DNA of 64,000 nucleotides, taken from Variovorax sp. HW608 (GTDB taxonomy: Bacteria > Pseudomonadota > Gammaproteobacteria > Burkholderiales > Burkholderiaceae_C). Position 1 is the first letter of the stretch. The number at the start of each line of letters is the position of its first letter. The stretch is taken from contig NZ_LT607803.1 of assembly GCF_900090195.1 (NCBI RefSeq), forward strand, positions 1,054,001-1,118,000. Direction: 5' to 3'. Shown piece after piece: positions 27,495-36,735 of this stretch. A model generated the notes under the pieces. That model was given only the letters and a program-made list of their open reading frames with translations. It did not search any database and had not been told where the DNA came from. The position numbers and the translations under genes were made by a program.

Positions 27495-28103
27495 TCACCG
27501 AAGCTGCCGATCATCGAGCAGAACGAATTCCTTGGCTGCGACACCACCGCCGAACTGCTGCGCGCGGCCGCCCTCCGCCAGGGCTCCCAGATCCACGGCG
27601 GCGAAACCGAGGTGTTCGATGAGATCGACGACGGCCCTTCGGGCTGGCGCATCGTCGCCAGATACGAACAGGACACGACGGCCACCGAGCACCACTGGAT
27701 CGGCCCCAAGGTGGGTGGCCAAGAGCGTGTTGAAGGCCTTGACCACGCGCGCACCCGGAACAGCGTCGGCGACGATCTGTGTCGACAAACGACCCTTGAG
27801 GTCGCGTGGCGTGAAGGCCGGAAAGTCGATTGCATTTGTCGCGTCGATCACGATACGGCCGCCCCAATCCACGCCTTTGACCGCTTCCGGTACCGCGTCG
27901 AACGGGATTGCCAGAATGACAGCGTCGGCCTGGAGAGCCTCTTCAGAAGTCACCGGCTTCATCAGGGCACCTAGTTCTCCGGCAAGTCCGGCCAGGCTTC
28001 CGGGCCCCTTGGTGTTGGCAACGAACACCTCGATCCCGCTGGCGACGAAGCGACGGGCGAGCGCGCTTCCGATCTTTCCGGCCCCAATGATGGCGTACTT
28101 CAT
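27495..28103 (-). CDS. NADPH-dependent F420 reductase-like NAD(P)-binding protein
   Basis: The protein is 202 aa. The Rossmann motif YAIIGAGKIGSALARRF is at residues 3-19, with the NTKGP nucleotide-selecting loop, ILAIPFDAVPEAVKGVDWGG and IDATNAIDF. This pattern is that of COG2085 proteins (NADPH:F420 oxidoreductase-like), which in proteobacteria without F420 act as reductases of unknown substrate. The later segment VKAFNTLLATHLG fits the family. It lies 45 bp before the SnoaL-like gene. The native substrate is unknown. Confidence 0.82.
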   Translation of the reverse strand: MKYAIIGAGKIGSALARRFVASGIEVFVANTKGPGSLAGLAGELGALMKPVTSEEALQADAVILAIPFDAVPEAVKGVDWGGRIVIDATNAIDFPAFTPRDLKGRLSTQIVADAVPGARVVKAFNTLLATHLGADPVVLGGRRVLFVSGDDAPARRAVVDLIEHLGFAAVDLGALAEGGRAQQFGGGVAAKEFVLLDDRQLR

Positions 28104-28208
28104 GGTTCAGCCCTTCGAATCTTGAAGCCGTCGCCGAGATCTCGAACAGGGGGAAGGTTTGCACTGCCTACCGACTCGTTCCAAATGGCACCGGAAATCG
28201 TCATAGCG

Positions 28209-28811
28209 TCACGCTGTCTCGGCGATCGCTTGCTTGGCCGTCGCGAGAGCGGCTTCGCGAGCATCGGGACCAAAGCCGATCTTCTCTGCACGAATGAAAG
28301 TCACGTCGGTCAGGCCGATGAATCCCAGCAAGGTGCGCAGATAGGGTTCCTGAAAATCCATGGCCTTCGCAGGTCCCTCGGAGTAGAGACCACCACGCGA
28401 TTCGATGACGATGACGCGTTTACCAGTCAGCAGGCCTCGGGGGCCGGCCTCCGAATAGCTAAACGTCACACCGGGGCGCAAAACGTAGTCAAACCAGGCC
28501 CGCAGGCCAGTCGGGATGCTGAAGTTGTACATCGGCGCGCCGATAACGACGCTATCGGCGGCCTGGAGCTCAGCAATCAGTTCGTCCGACAAGGCCCGGG
28601 CAGTCAGTTCGACCTCGGTGATGGGCTCGCCCCGGACGCCTGCCACATTTGCGGTGATGAGGTGTGGAATGGGTGCGGCTCCCAAGTCGCGATGAACGAC
28701 AGTTGCGCCAGGATTCGCCTCCAGCAAGCGACGGACAGCGTCCTCGACCAAGACGTTGGAGACGGACGCATCGCCTAGAACACTGCTGTGAATGACGAGA
28801 ATTCTTTCCAT
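28209..28811 (-). CDS. azoR: FMN-dependent NADH:quinone reductase / azoreductase (AzoR)
   Basis: The protein is 200 aa, starting MERILVIHSSVLGDASVSN, the flavodoxin-fold N-terminus of AzoR. The FMN-binding motif GAPMYNFSIPTGLRAWFDYV is intact, as are ESRGGLYSEGPAK and the C-terminal IRAEKIGFGPDARE. AzoR reduces quinones and azo compounds with NADH by two-electron transfer and protects against quinone stress. In a genome making many catechols this is a sensible detoxifying enzyme. An upstream in-frame start at 28835 is possible but adds only eight residues without an RBS. Confidence 0.9.
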   Translation of the reverse strand: MERILVIHSSVLGDASVSNVLVEDAVRRLLEANPGATVVHRDLGAAPIPHLITANVAGVRGEPITEVELTARALSDELIAELQAADSVVIGAPMYNFSIPTGLRAWFDYVLRPGVTFSYSEAGPRGLLTGKRVIVIESRGGLYSEGPAKAMDFQEPYLRTLLGFIGLTDVTFIRAEKIGFGPDAREAALATAKQAIAETA

Positions 28812-29368
28812 GATGGGTCCCAAACAATCAATCATTTGCGGACCACACAGTACCGTTCCGGAATTCAGTGGAATAGAACCACCGAGAGAAGAACTGTGTC
28901 GCGAAAATCGGAACGGCGGCTACTTCGCGAAGTGGGCGGGACAGAAATCCACCTCGAGGCGTTCGCGCCAACCCAGGTCTTCTTGGATAAGCGTCGCCCC
29001 AGTAGCGCGGTCAGCCTGGCGTCTGCATTCATGGGCGGCCTCCGTGATTCGAGCGAGATCACGCCTGGGCGGCAGCGAGACCCACCGGTCCGCCGGGATC
29101 GTCGGCGGGCCAGATCGCCTGCGTTTTCATTGTCAAAAATGACCAAAACTCGAATTTTTAGTAAATCCGGGGACCTCTCAGAGGAGAGGAATGACCGAAT
29201 CTTTAGTAAATCAAGGGCGGCGCCGCCCCTCCGACACCGGGTTTCTACCGGCACTAATTTTTAGGTCACCCGTCCCTAAAAACGGTGCTTTGCGAGAACG
29301 CCTGCACCTCCTAAATTTCGGTCACGCCACACGGCAGACGACCCGAATCCACAACCAGGAACCCCGTC
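28812..29368. other. Intergenic region with short direct repeats and a possible gene remnant
   Basis: No intact gene is supported. The segment AATGACC...GAAT-TTTAGTAAATC occurs twice in direct orientation (about 29139-29167 and 29189-29213), surrounding a GGGACCTCTCAGAGGAGAGG hairpin-like stretch. Minus-strand bases 28920-29113 encode a protein-like frame, with RWVSLPPRRDLARITEA and a tail EDLGWRERLEVDFCPAHFAK before a stop, but no start codon, so it may be a decayed gene. The promoter for the ABC transporter operon should be near 29280-29360. Confidence 0.4.
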
Positions 29369-30397
29369 ATGACCCACTCTTGCGACCCCGCACGCCGCCG
29401 CCTGCTCAAGACCTCGCTTGCCGCCGGCGGCCTGGCAGCCGGAGGCTTTCTCTCGCTCGATGCCCTGGCCGAGGGCAAGACGCGCATCAACATGCAGATC
29501 GGCTGGATCCCCAGCGTCAACCAGGTCGGCGAGATCGTGGCGAAACGCCTGGGCTTCTACGAGCAGGAGGGCATCGAGTTCGCGATCCAGCCCGGCGGGC
29601 CCAACATCGACGGCGTGGCGATCGTCGCCTCCGGCCGCTACGAGGTCGGCCAGGTATCGTCCAGCCCCTCGGTCATGCTCGCCGTATCGCAGGGCCTGCC
29701 GATCAAGTGCTTCGCGGTCGGCGCGCAAAAGCATCCCTTCACCTTCTTCTCGCTGGGCAAGAACCCGGTGCGCAAGCCGGCCGACCTGGTGGGCAAGAAG
29801 GTGGGCCTTCCATCCACTGCCGCCATCCTGCTGCGCGCGCTGCTCGCGAAGAACAAGATCGCCGAGAAGGACGTGACCGTGGTCACCGTCGGCTCGGACA
29901 TGGCGCCGCTCCTGACCGGGCAGGTCGACGTGGTCACAGGCTGGCTCACCAGCACCACGGCACTCAAGACGCTGGGCCCGGACCGCGTCGACCTCACGCT
30001 GTGGGACGCCGGCGTGCAGCTCTACGCGCTGCCGTACTACGCCACCACCAAGACCATCGAGACGCAGCCCAAGGTGCTGGAGGCCTTCGTCCGCGCCACC
30101 TCGCGCGGCTGGCAGCATGCCAAGGCCAATCGCGACCAGGCGGTGGACCTGCTGGTCAAGGAATATCCCAACCTCAAGCGCGAGGACGAGCGGGCGGCCA
30201 TCGACGTGATGCTCGAGTACGCGCTGGGCGGCCCCGCGCAGACCCAGGGCTGGGGCACGATGGACCCGGTGGTCTGGCAGTCGCAGATCTCGACCTACGC
30301 CGACCTGGGCCAGTTCACGGCCCGCACGCCCAAGGTCGACGATGTCATCTGGCTCGGCGCGCTCAAGGGCACGGCCGACGCACGCGTGAAGGCCTGA
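29369..30397 (+). CDS. ABC transporter substrate-binding protein (NMT1/SsuA/TauA class)
   Basis: The protein is 342 aa. A twin-arginine-like signal (ARRRLLKTSLAAGG, cleavage near LAEG) precedes a type II periplasmic binding fold: INMQIGWIPSVNQVGEIVAKR, GFYEQEGIEFAI, GVAIVASGRYEVGQVSSSPS, then KKVGLPSTAAILL. This pattern is the NMT1/THI5-like group, whose members bind nitrate, sulfonates, thiamine precursors or aromatic acids. It is the first gene of an operon with matching ATPase (3 bp away) and permease. The downstream CoA enzymes suggest that the ligand is a carboxylic acid rather than a sulfonate. Confidence 0.9.
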   Translation: MTHSCDPARRRLLKTSLAAGGLAAGGFLSLDALAEGKTRINMQIGWIPSVNQVGEIVAKRLGFYEQEGIEFAIQPGGPNIDGVAIVASGRYEVGQVSSSPSVMLAVSQGLPIKCFAVGAQKHPFTFFSLGKNPVRKPADLVGKKVGLPSTAAILLRALLAKNKIAEKDVTVVTVGSDMAPLLTGQVDVVTGWLTSTTALKTLGPDRVDLTLWDAGVQLYALPYYATTKTIETQPKVLEAFVRATSRGWQHAKANRDQAVDLLVKEYPNLKREDERAAIDVMLEYALGGPAQTQGWGTMDPVVWQSQISTYADLGQFTARTPKVDDVIWLGALKGTADARVKA

Positions 30398-30400
30398 GCC

Positions 30401-31183
<783 letters not shown>

Positions 31184-31193
31184 AGGCGCCGAC

Positions 31194-32042
31194 ATGACCA
31201 CCCGTTCCCTCGAAACACCCGTGACGGTGCGCGCCTCCATGGTCCCCGATCCCGAGTACGCGGCCTGGGCCGCCGCGCGGCGCAGGAAGATCTGGCGACG
31301 CCGCGTCCTGCCCGCGCTGGGCATCGGCGGGCTCGTTGCCCTCTGGTGGGCGGTGATCGTCGCCTTCGACGTCAAGCCCTTCATCGCGCCATCGCCATGG
31401 GCGGTGGTCGAGACGCTCTACGCCAAGCGCGCGGTGCTGCTCGACAACCTGATCCCCACGGCCCTGGAGGCGGCCGGCGGCTTCCTCCTGGGCAATCTTG
31501 CCGCGATCGCGATCGCCACGGCCTTCGTGCACAACAAGACGCTGCAGGACATCTTCTTCCCGGTGGTGCTGATGTTCAACGCCATCCCGCTGGTCGCGAA
31601 GGCGCCGGTGCTGGTGCTGATCATGGGCAACGGCATGGAGCCCAAGATCACCATCGCGGCGCTGGTGTGCTTCTTCCCGACGCTGGTGAACATGGTGCGC
31701 GGGCTGGAGTCGGTGAACCCGCAGGCCATGGAGCTGATGCGCGTGCTGTCGGCGAGCAAGACGGAGATCTTCTTCCGGCTGCGCCTGCTCAACTCCCTGC
31801 CCTACCTGTTCTCGGCCCTGCGCATCGCGGCCTCGATGAGCGTGATCGGAGCGGTGGTGGGCGAGTGGGTCGGCGCCACCGTGGGCATCGGCGCCATGAT
31901 CCTCCAGGCCACCTTCAACTTCGACTCGCCGCTGCTCTATGCCGCGATCGTGATGAGCGCGACCTTGTCCGGCCTCTTCTTCCTGCTCGTGACCGTGGCC
32001 GAGCGCCTCGTCATCCGCTGGCAGCCCGAGAGCAGCCACTGA
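31194..32042 (+). CDS. ABC transporter permease (SsuC/TauC class)
   Basis: The protein is 282 aa with about six membrane helices. The coupling-loop EAA region reads MELMRVLSASKTEIFFRLRLLNSLPYLFSALRIA, the form found in BPD-type inner-membrane components of sulfonate/nitrate importers. The N-terminus is cytoplasmic and charged (RRRKIWRRR). It forms the channel for the importer with the genes at 29369 and 30401. A GC-rich hairpin follows before the catabolic genes. Confidence 0.92.
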   Translation: MTTRSLETPVTVRASMVPDPEYAAWAAARRRKIWRRRVLPALGIGGLVALWWAVIVAFDVKPFIAPSPWAVVETLYAKRAVLLDNLIPTALEAAGGFLLGNLAAIAIATAFVHNKTLQDIFFPVVLMFNAIPLVAKAPVLVLIMGNGMEPKITIAALVCFFPTLVNMVRGLESVNPQAMELMRVLSASKTEIFFRLRLLNSLPYLFSALRIAASMSVIGAVVGEWVGATVGIGAMILQATFNFDSPLLYAAIVMSATLSGLFFLLVTVAERLVIRWQPESSH

Positions 32043-32048
32043 ACCCAA

Positions 32049-32075
32049 GGAGCGCGGCGCACTGCGCGCCGCTCC
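32049..32075 (+). promoter_or_regulatory. GC-rich hairpin between transporter and catabolic genes
   Basis: GGAGC + GGCGC can pair with GCGCC + GCTCC, with a two-base bulge and a short loop. No T-run follows, so it is not a standard intrinsic terminator; it could limit read-through or stabilise the upstream transporter mRNA. The next gene has a strong AAGGAG RBS. Confidence 0.35.
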
Positions 32076-32102
32076 ATTCCCCCATCAATCAAGGAGATAG
32101 TG

Positions 32103-33482
32103 ATGAGCCGTATTGGCGATTGGATGCATGAGAGCGCGCACGATGTCCGTGTTGCAGCCGAATCGGACGTGGTGGTGGTCGGCGGCGGCCCGGCCGGCCA
32201 GGCGGCCGCCCTGGCGGCTGCGCGCAACGGCGCCAGCGTGACCCTGCTGGAGCGCTACAACCACCTCGGCGGCCTGGCCTCCGGCGGCATGGTGCTGGTG
32301 CTGGACGACATGTGGGACAGCCACCAGCAGGAGATCTCGGTGCGCGGCATCTGCCTCGAGATGATCGAGCGCATGGCTGAGCGCGGCCTGGCCGAATACC
32401 CGAAGCAGAAGGACTGGGGGAGCCTGCCCGAATCGGTGCGCCGCTGGAAGCGCTGGGGCACCTTCGACTTCCACAGCAAGGAGAAGCCGCACCCGATCTG
32501 CTTCGCGGCCGCCTTCGACCCGGACGCCTTCAAGCGCGCCTCGCTCGAGATGGTGCTGCAGGCCGGCGTCGAGCTGCGCCTGCATTCCTGGTTCTCGCGC
32601 ACGCTGGTGGAGGACGGCCAGGTCAAGGGCGTGATCTGCGAAAGCAAGAGCGGGCGCGAGGCGATCCTCGGCAAGGTGGTGATCGATGCCACCGGCGACC
32701 TCGACGTGGCTGCCTCGGCCGGCGCGCCGCACATCAGCGGCGCCTACATCGTGACCACGGTGTTCCGCCTCGGCGGTGTCGACACCGATGAGGCCGAGCG
32801 CTTCGAGCACCAGGAGCCGGCCGCCTTCCAGGCGATCGACCGCGAGGTCAAGCACCTCCTGGGCGGCGCCTGGGACAGCTGGTGGCTCAAGACGCCGCTG
32901 CCGGGCGTGGTGTGGTGCAACTGCCCGCACATGGCGGGCCTGGACGGCCTCAAGGTGGCCGACCTGACGCGCGCCGAAGTGCAGGGCCGAGCCACCATCC
33001 ACAAGGTGATCGAGTTCATCCGCGCGAAGCTCCCCGGCTTCGCCGACTGCTACCTGATCGACCTCGCGCCGCAGACCGGCGTGCGCCAGACCCGCTTGCT
33101 CGAAGGCGAGTACGTGATGAGCAAGGACGACGTGACGCAGCGCGTGCGCTTCGAGGACAGCGTGGCGCGCGGCCGCGACTACTACTACCCCTACCGCTCG
33201 CTGGTGCCGCGCAGCGTCGAGAACCTGCTGGTGGCGGGGCGGCACTACTCGTCGACCTCGGCGGCGCAGAAGATCTCGCGCGAGATCCCGCCGTGCATGG
33301 CGATGGGCGAAGCCGCCGGCACCGCCGCCGCGCTGGCGCTGGATGCCGGCGTGGCGGTGCGCCACGTCGACATCGCCAGGCTGCAGCGCACGCTGCGCGC
33401 GCAAGGCGCCGATCCCGGCGACCAGAAGGGGCCGAATGCCGATGTGCCCGAGATCGCCCGTTCCTTCGCGGAGGCCGCATGA
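32103..33482 (+). CDS. FAD-dependent oxidoreductase (FAD_oxidored/pfam12831 type)
   Basis: The protein is 459 aa, starting at the ATG preceded by AAGGAGATAGTG. The FAD dinucleotide motif VVVVGGGPAGQAAALAAARNGA lies at about residues 22-43, with LLERYNHLGGLASGGMV following. VIDATGDLDVAASAG and the C-terminal RHYSSTSAAQKISREIPPCMAMGEAAGTAA complete the flavin site. Proteins of this kind oxidise or reduce unusual substrates and often pair with ferredoxins. The stop overlaps the ATG of the CoA-transferase gene (ATGA). The substrate is unknown; it may introduce or remove a double bond on a CoA-linked or free acid. Confidence 0.85.
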   Translation: MSRIGDWMHESAHDVRVAAESDVVVVGGGPAGQAAALAAARNGASVTLLERYNHLGGLASGGMVLVLDDMWDSHQQEISVRGICLEMIERMAERGLAEYPKQKDWGSLPESVRRWKRWGTFDFHSKEKPHPICFAAAFDPDAFKRASLEMVLQAGVELRLHSWFSRTLVEDGQVKGVICESKSGREAILGKVVIDATGDLDVAASAGAPHISGAYIVTTVFRLGGVDTDEAERFEHQEPAAFQAIDREVKHLLGGAWDSWWLKTPLPGVVWCNCPHMAGLDGLKVADLTRAEVQGRATIHKVIEFIRAKLPGFADCYLIDLAPQTGVRQTRLLEGEYVMSKDDVTQRVRFEDSVARGRDYYYPYRSLVPRSVENLLVAGRHYSSTSAAQKISREIPPCMAMGEAAGTAAALALDAGVAVRHVDIARLQRTLRAQGADPGDQKGPNADVPEIARSFAEAA

Positions 33483-34645
33483 CACACGACACCAAGACGC
33501 TGCCGCTGGCCGGCATCCGGGTGATCGACTTCACCCAGGTGATGATGGGTCCGGTCTGCACGCAGATGCTGGCGGACCACGGCGCGGACGTGATCAAGAT
33601 CGAGCGCAAGGGCGCCGGCGACCTGAGCCGCTCCACCTTCGCGCCGGTGGCCGGGCGCGACAACCCGATCTTCTGCAGCCTGAACCGCAACAAGCGAAGC
33701 TGCGAGATCGATCTGCGCGATCCGGCGCAGGTGGAGCTGGTCAAGGCCCTGATCGCCGATGCGGACGTGGTCACCAACAACTTCCGCGCCGGCGTGATGG
33801 AGCGCCTGGGCCTGGGCTACGAGGACTGCAAGCGCCTGAACCCGCGCATCATCTACGCGGTGGGCACGGGCTACGGCGAGAGCGGCCCCTATGCGCACAA
33901 GGGTGGGCAGGACGTGCTCGCACAGGCCCTGACCGGCGTGATGGCGCGCCGCGCCGATCCCTCGGTGCCGGTGTCGATCTATCCCACCGCATTGGCCGAC
34001 TACACCGCGGGCATGCACATGGTGCAGGGCATCCTCTTCGCGCTGCTGCAGCGCGAACGCAGCGGCGAAGGGCAGAAGGTCTCGGTGTCCCTCTACAACT
34101 CGATGCTGGCCATGCAGATGCAGGAGGCCGCGATGATCATGATGGAGGGCTCCGAGGTGAACTGGGCGGCGATGCCGCTGTCGGGTGTGTTCGACACGCA
34201 GAACGGGGCGCTGGTGCTGGTGGGGGCCTTCAAGGCCAACCCGCTGCGCGACATCTGCGCCGCGCTGGAGATCGAGGACCTGTCGCTGGACCCGCGCTTC
34301 GCCGACCTGCAGGCGCAGTTCAGGCACAAGGCCGAGCTGCATGCGATCTTCCGCGAGCGCTTTGCCACCCACACCCGCGAGTACTGGCTGGCCCGTCTCG
34401 AGGAGCAGGACCTGCTGTCGGCGCCGGTGCGCGACATGCGCGAGGCGCTGGTGGACCCGCAGACGCTGCACAACGAGATGATCATCGACGGCGGCTCGTC
34501 CAGCGGTCGTCCGCTGCGATTCATCGCGAGCCCGATCCTCATGTCGGGCGCTGCCACCGGCCTGCGCCGTGCGCCGCCCCGGCTGGGCGAGCACACCGAC
34601 GAAGTGCTGGAGGAAGCGCGGGCCCTGGGCGAGGTGGTGCAATGA
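33479..34645 (+). CDS. CaiB/BaiF-family CoA-transferase (class III)
   Basis: The protein is 388 aa, starting at the ATG overlapping the preceding stop. It begins LPLAGIRVIDFTQVMMGPVCTQMLADHGADVIKIE, the family N-terminus. The catalytic Asp is in TALADYTAGMHMVQGI, and GYGESGPYAHKGGQDVLAQALTGVM supports the fold. Class III transferases move CoA from a donor such as succinyl-CoA to a carboxylic acid. It therefore probably activates the acid imported by the ABC system. The start of the crotonase overlaps its stop. Confidence 0.92.
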   Translation: MTHDTKTLPLAGIRVIDFTQVMMGPVCTQMLADHGADVIKIERKGAGDLSRSTFAPVAGRDNPIFCSLNRNKRSCEIDLRDPAQVELVKALIADADVVTNNFRAGVMERLGLGYEDCKRLNPRIIYAVGTGYGESGPYAHKGGQDVLAQALTGVMARRADPSVPVSIYPTALADYTAGMHMVQGILFALLQRERSGEGQKVSVSLYNSMLAMQMQEAAMIMMEGSEVNWAAMPLSGVFDTQNGALVLVGAFKANPLRDICAALEIEDLSLDPRFADLQAQFRHKAELHAIFRERFATHTREYWLARLEEQDLLSAPVRDMREALVDPQTLHNEMIIDGGSSSGRPLRFIASPILMSGAATGLRRAPPRLGEHTDEVLEEARALGEVVQ

Positions 34646-35418
34646 GTGTCCTCTACGAAGTCAAGGAGCATGTGGCGCGGGTCAGCATCGACCGGCCCGA
34701 GGTGCTCAACGCGGTCGACCTGCCGACCGAGGCCGAGCTGATCCGCATCTGGGACGACATCGAGCGGCGCGACGACGTCCGCGTGGTGGTGCTGACCGGC
34801 GCGGGCGAGCGCTCCTTCTGCGCCGGCGCCGACCTGAAGAACACCAGCAAGCTGAAGGGCGTCGAGTACTGGGCCGCGAGCCGCCCCGGCGGCTTCGGCG
34901 GCATCGCGCTGCGCGAGACGCTCGATGTGCCGGTGATCGCACGGGTCAACGGCTTCGCGCTCGGCGGCGGCTTCGAGATGGTGCTCGGCTGCGACCTCGT
35001 GGTGGCCTGCGAGGAAGCCAGCTTCGGCCTGCCCGAGCCGCTGGTGGGCAGGTTGCCGCTCGACGGCGGCATGCTGCTGCTGCAGCGCCAGATCCCTTAC
35101 CGCCAGGCGATGGGCATGATGCTGACCGGGCAGAGAGTCAAGGCACGCCAGGCGCTGGACATGGGCCTCGTCAACGAGGTCGTGCCGCGCGCCGAACTCG
35201 ACACAGCGGTCGAGCGCTGGGTGCAGCAGCTCCTGGCCTGTGCGCCGCTGTCGCTGCGCGCCATCAAGCAGGTGGTGCGCCAGACCGGGCAGCTCTCGCC
35301 CGCGCAGGCCCACGGCATGCGCCTGCCCGCGCTGGTGGCCGCACTGCAGTCGGAGGACGCTGACGAGGGCGTGCGGGCCTTCCAGCAGAAGCGCAAGCCC
35401 CACTGGCAGGGCCGCTAA
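34642..35418 (+). CDS. Enoyl-CoA hydratase/isomerase family protein (CaiD-like)
   Basis: The protein is 258 aa, starting at the ATG overlapping the CoA-transferase stop. The crotonase oxyanion loops read RSFCAGADLKN and NGFALGGGFEMVLGCDLVVA. The catalytic-loop segment FGLPEPLVGRLPLDGG retains the first Glu (PEP) and has Asp in the second position, as in carnitinyl-CoA dehydratase relatives. It probably hydrates or dehydrates the CoA ester made by the neighbouring transferase. Coupling by overlaps across three genes suggests stoichiometric expression. Confidence 0.9.
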   Translation: MSVLYEVKEHVARVSIDRPEVLNAVDLPTEAELIRIWDDIERRDDVRVVVLTGAGERSFCAGADLKNTSKLKGVEYWAASRPGGFGGIALRETLDVPVIARVNGFALGGGFEMVLGCDLVVACEEASFGLPEPLVGRLPLDGGMLLLQRQIPYRQAMGMMLTGQRVKARQALDMGLVNEVVPRAELDTAVERWVQQLLACAPLSLRAIKQVVRQTGQLSPAQAHGMRLPALVAALQSEDADEGVRAFQQKRKPHWQGR

Positions 35419-35439
35419 GGGGCACGAAGGGACGACGCC

Positions 35440-35778
35440 GTGGCCCACGTCATCACCACCGCCTGCATCGACTGCAAGGACGGCGCCTGCGTCCCCTGCT
35501 GCCCGGTCGATTGCATCTACGAAGGCGCCCGGACTCTGTACATTCATCCGGATGAATGCATCGACTGCGGCGTTTGCGTGTCGGCCTGTCCCGTGCAGGC
35601 CATCTACGAGGAGTCCCGGCTGCCGCCCGGGCTCGCGCACTTCACGGCCATCAACCGCGAGTACTTCGGCGACGCGGTCAGCGGCCTGGGCTCGCCCGGC
35701 GGCGCGGACGGCCGGCGCAGCGCCTGCGACCACCCCGGCATTGCCAAGGCCCTGCCATCCGTGGGAGCGACCGCGTAG
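35440..35778 (+). CDS. Ferredoxin, 4Fe-4S / 7Fe type
   Basis: The protein is 112 aa, starting at GTG preceded by GAAGGGA. Two iron-sulfur motifs are seen: [18 protein letters not shown] (first cluster, FdxA-like arrangement) and [16 protein letters not shown] (second). The C-terminal third, [20 protein letters not shown] and beyond, has no Cys cluster motif. A ferredoxin directly behind a FAD oxidoreductase, CoA-transferase and crotonase is the likely electron carrier for the flavoprotein. Cluster types (4Fe plus 3Fe or 4Fe) cannot be fixed from sequence alone. Confidence 0.9.
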   Translation: MAHVITTACIDCKDGACVPCCPVDCIYEGARTLYIHPDECIDCGVCVSACPVQAIYEESRLPPGLAHFTAINREYFGDAVSGLGSPGGADGRRSACDHPGIAKALPSVGATA

Positions 35779-35811
35779 TACGAAGACGCAGCGGGACGGG
35801 AGGGACGGCTG

Positions 35812-36726
35812 ATGCATGCCAGCGTCCTCAAGTACTTCATCGAGGTGGCCGCCTGCGGCTCGGTGCGCAAGGCGTCCGAGCGGCTCTACGTGGCGGCCAG
35901 CGCGGTGAACCGGCAGATCCACAAGCTGGAGGACGAGCTGGGGGTCGAGCTGTTCGACCGCATGCCCAACGGCCTCCGGCTGAACCCGGCCGGCGAGCGG
36001 CTGCTCAAGCACGCCCAGGAGACGCTGCACCAGTTCCAGGTGATGCGCACCGAGCTCGATGCGCTCAAGGGCGAGCGCACCGGCCACGTCAAGGTGGCCG
36101 CCATGGATTCCTTCTTCGAGGAGCTGCTGCCCTCGGCGGTGGAGGAGTTCCTGCAGCTCTTTCCCGCCGTGACCTACACCATCACCTCCACCCAGCCGAT
36201 GGAAGTGGCCCAGATGGTCATGGCCGGCCAGGCCGACGTCGGCCTGACCTTCCTCGGGCGGCTGCCCGGCGGCGTGCGGGCCATGAACCAGGCACACCTG
36301 CCGATCGGCATCGTGATGCCGCCGGGGCACCCGCTGGCCCGGTTCGACACCGTGTCGCTCAAGGAATGCGCGAAGTTCCCCTTCCTGCGCTCGAGCTCGC
36401 ATCCGGTGATCAGCGCCGCGTCCTCGCCCGAGTTCGCGAGCTTCTGGGACGACATGGAACCGGCCGCCACCTGCAATTCCACGCCCCTGCTCAAGCGCCT
36501 GATCATGGGCGGCAAGGGCATCTCCTGCTTCTCCAAGATCGCCTTCATCGAGGAGCTCAGGCGCGGGGAACTGCTCTGGCGGCCCTTCGAGCTGGAGGCG
36601 CTGAACGGACTGAAGGTGGGCATCGTGGTGCCCACGCAGCGCGTGCTGCCGCACGTCACGCAGAACTTCGTCGGCCGCATGGCGCGGCGGCTGACCCAGC
36701 TGGAGGCCATCGCCGCGACGCTCTGA
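35812..36726 (+). CDS. LysR-family transcriptional regulator (end of the ABC/CoA operon)
   Basis: The protein is 304 aa. The N-terminal helix-turn-helix covers residues 2-62 (LKYFIEVAACGSVRKASERL and NRQIHKLEDELGVELFDR), and the effector domain begins near GHVKVAAMDSF. It follows the ferredoxin gene by 33 bp in the same direction, so it may be co-transcribed and autoregulated. It probably controls the transporter operon starting at 29369, perhaps in response to the imported acid. It ends convergently, 9 bp from the end of another LysR gene. Confidence 0.88.
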   Translation: MHASVLKYFIEVAACGSVRKASERLYVAASAVNRQIHKLEDELGVELFDRMPNGLRLNPAGERLLKHAQETLHQFQVMRTELDALKGERTGHVKVAAMDSFFEELLPSAVEEFLQLFPAVTYTITSTQPMEVAQMVMAGQADVGLTFLGRLPGGVRAMNQAHLPIGIVMPPGHPLARFDTVSLKECAKFPFLRSSSHPVISAASSPEFASFWDDMEPAATCNSTPLLKRLIMGGKGISCFSKIAFIEELRRGELLWRPFELEALNGLKVGIVVPTQRVLPHVTQNFVGRMARRLTQLEAIAATL

Positions 36727-36735
36727 CACGCGGGC

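Noticed and set aside
32085..33485. 466-aa minus-strand frame opposite the FAD oxidoreductase
   Set aside because: Antisense shadow with no recognisable motifs; the plus strand has FAD motifs and a strong RBS.
34093..36729. 878-aa minus-strand frame opposite the CoA-transferase, crotonase, ferredoxin and LysR genes
   Set aside because: No domain signature and biased His/Arg composition; it overlaps four well-supported genes.
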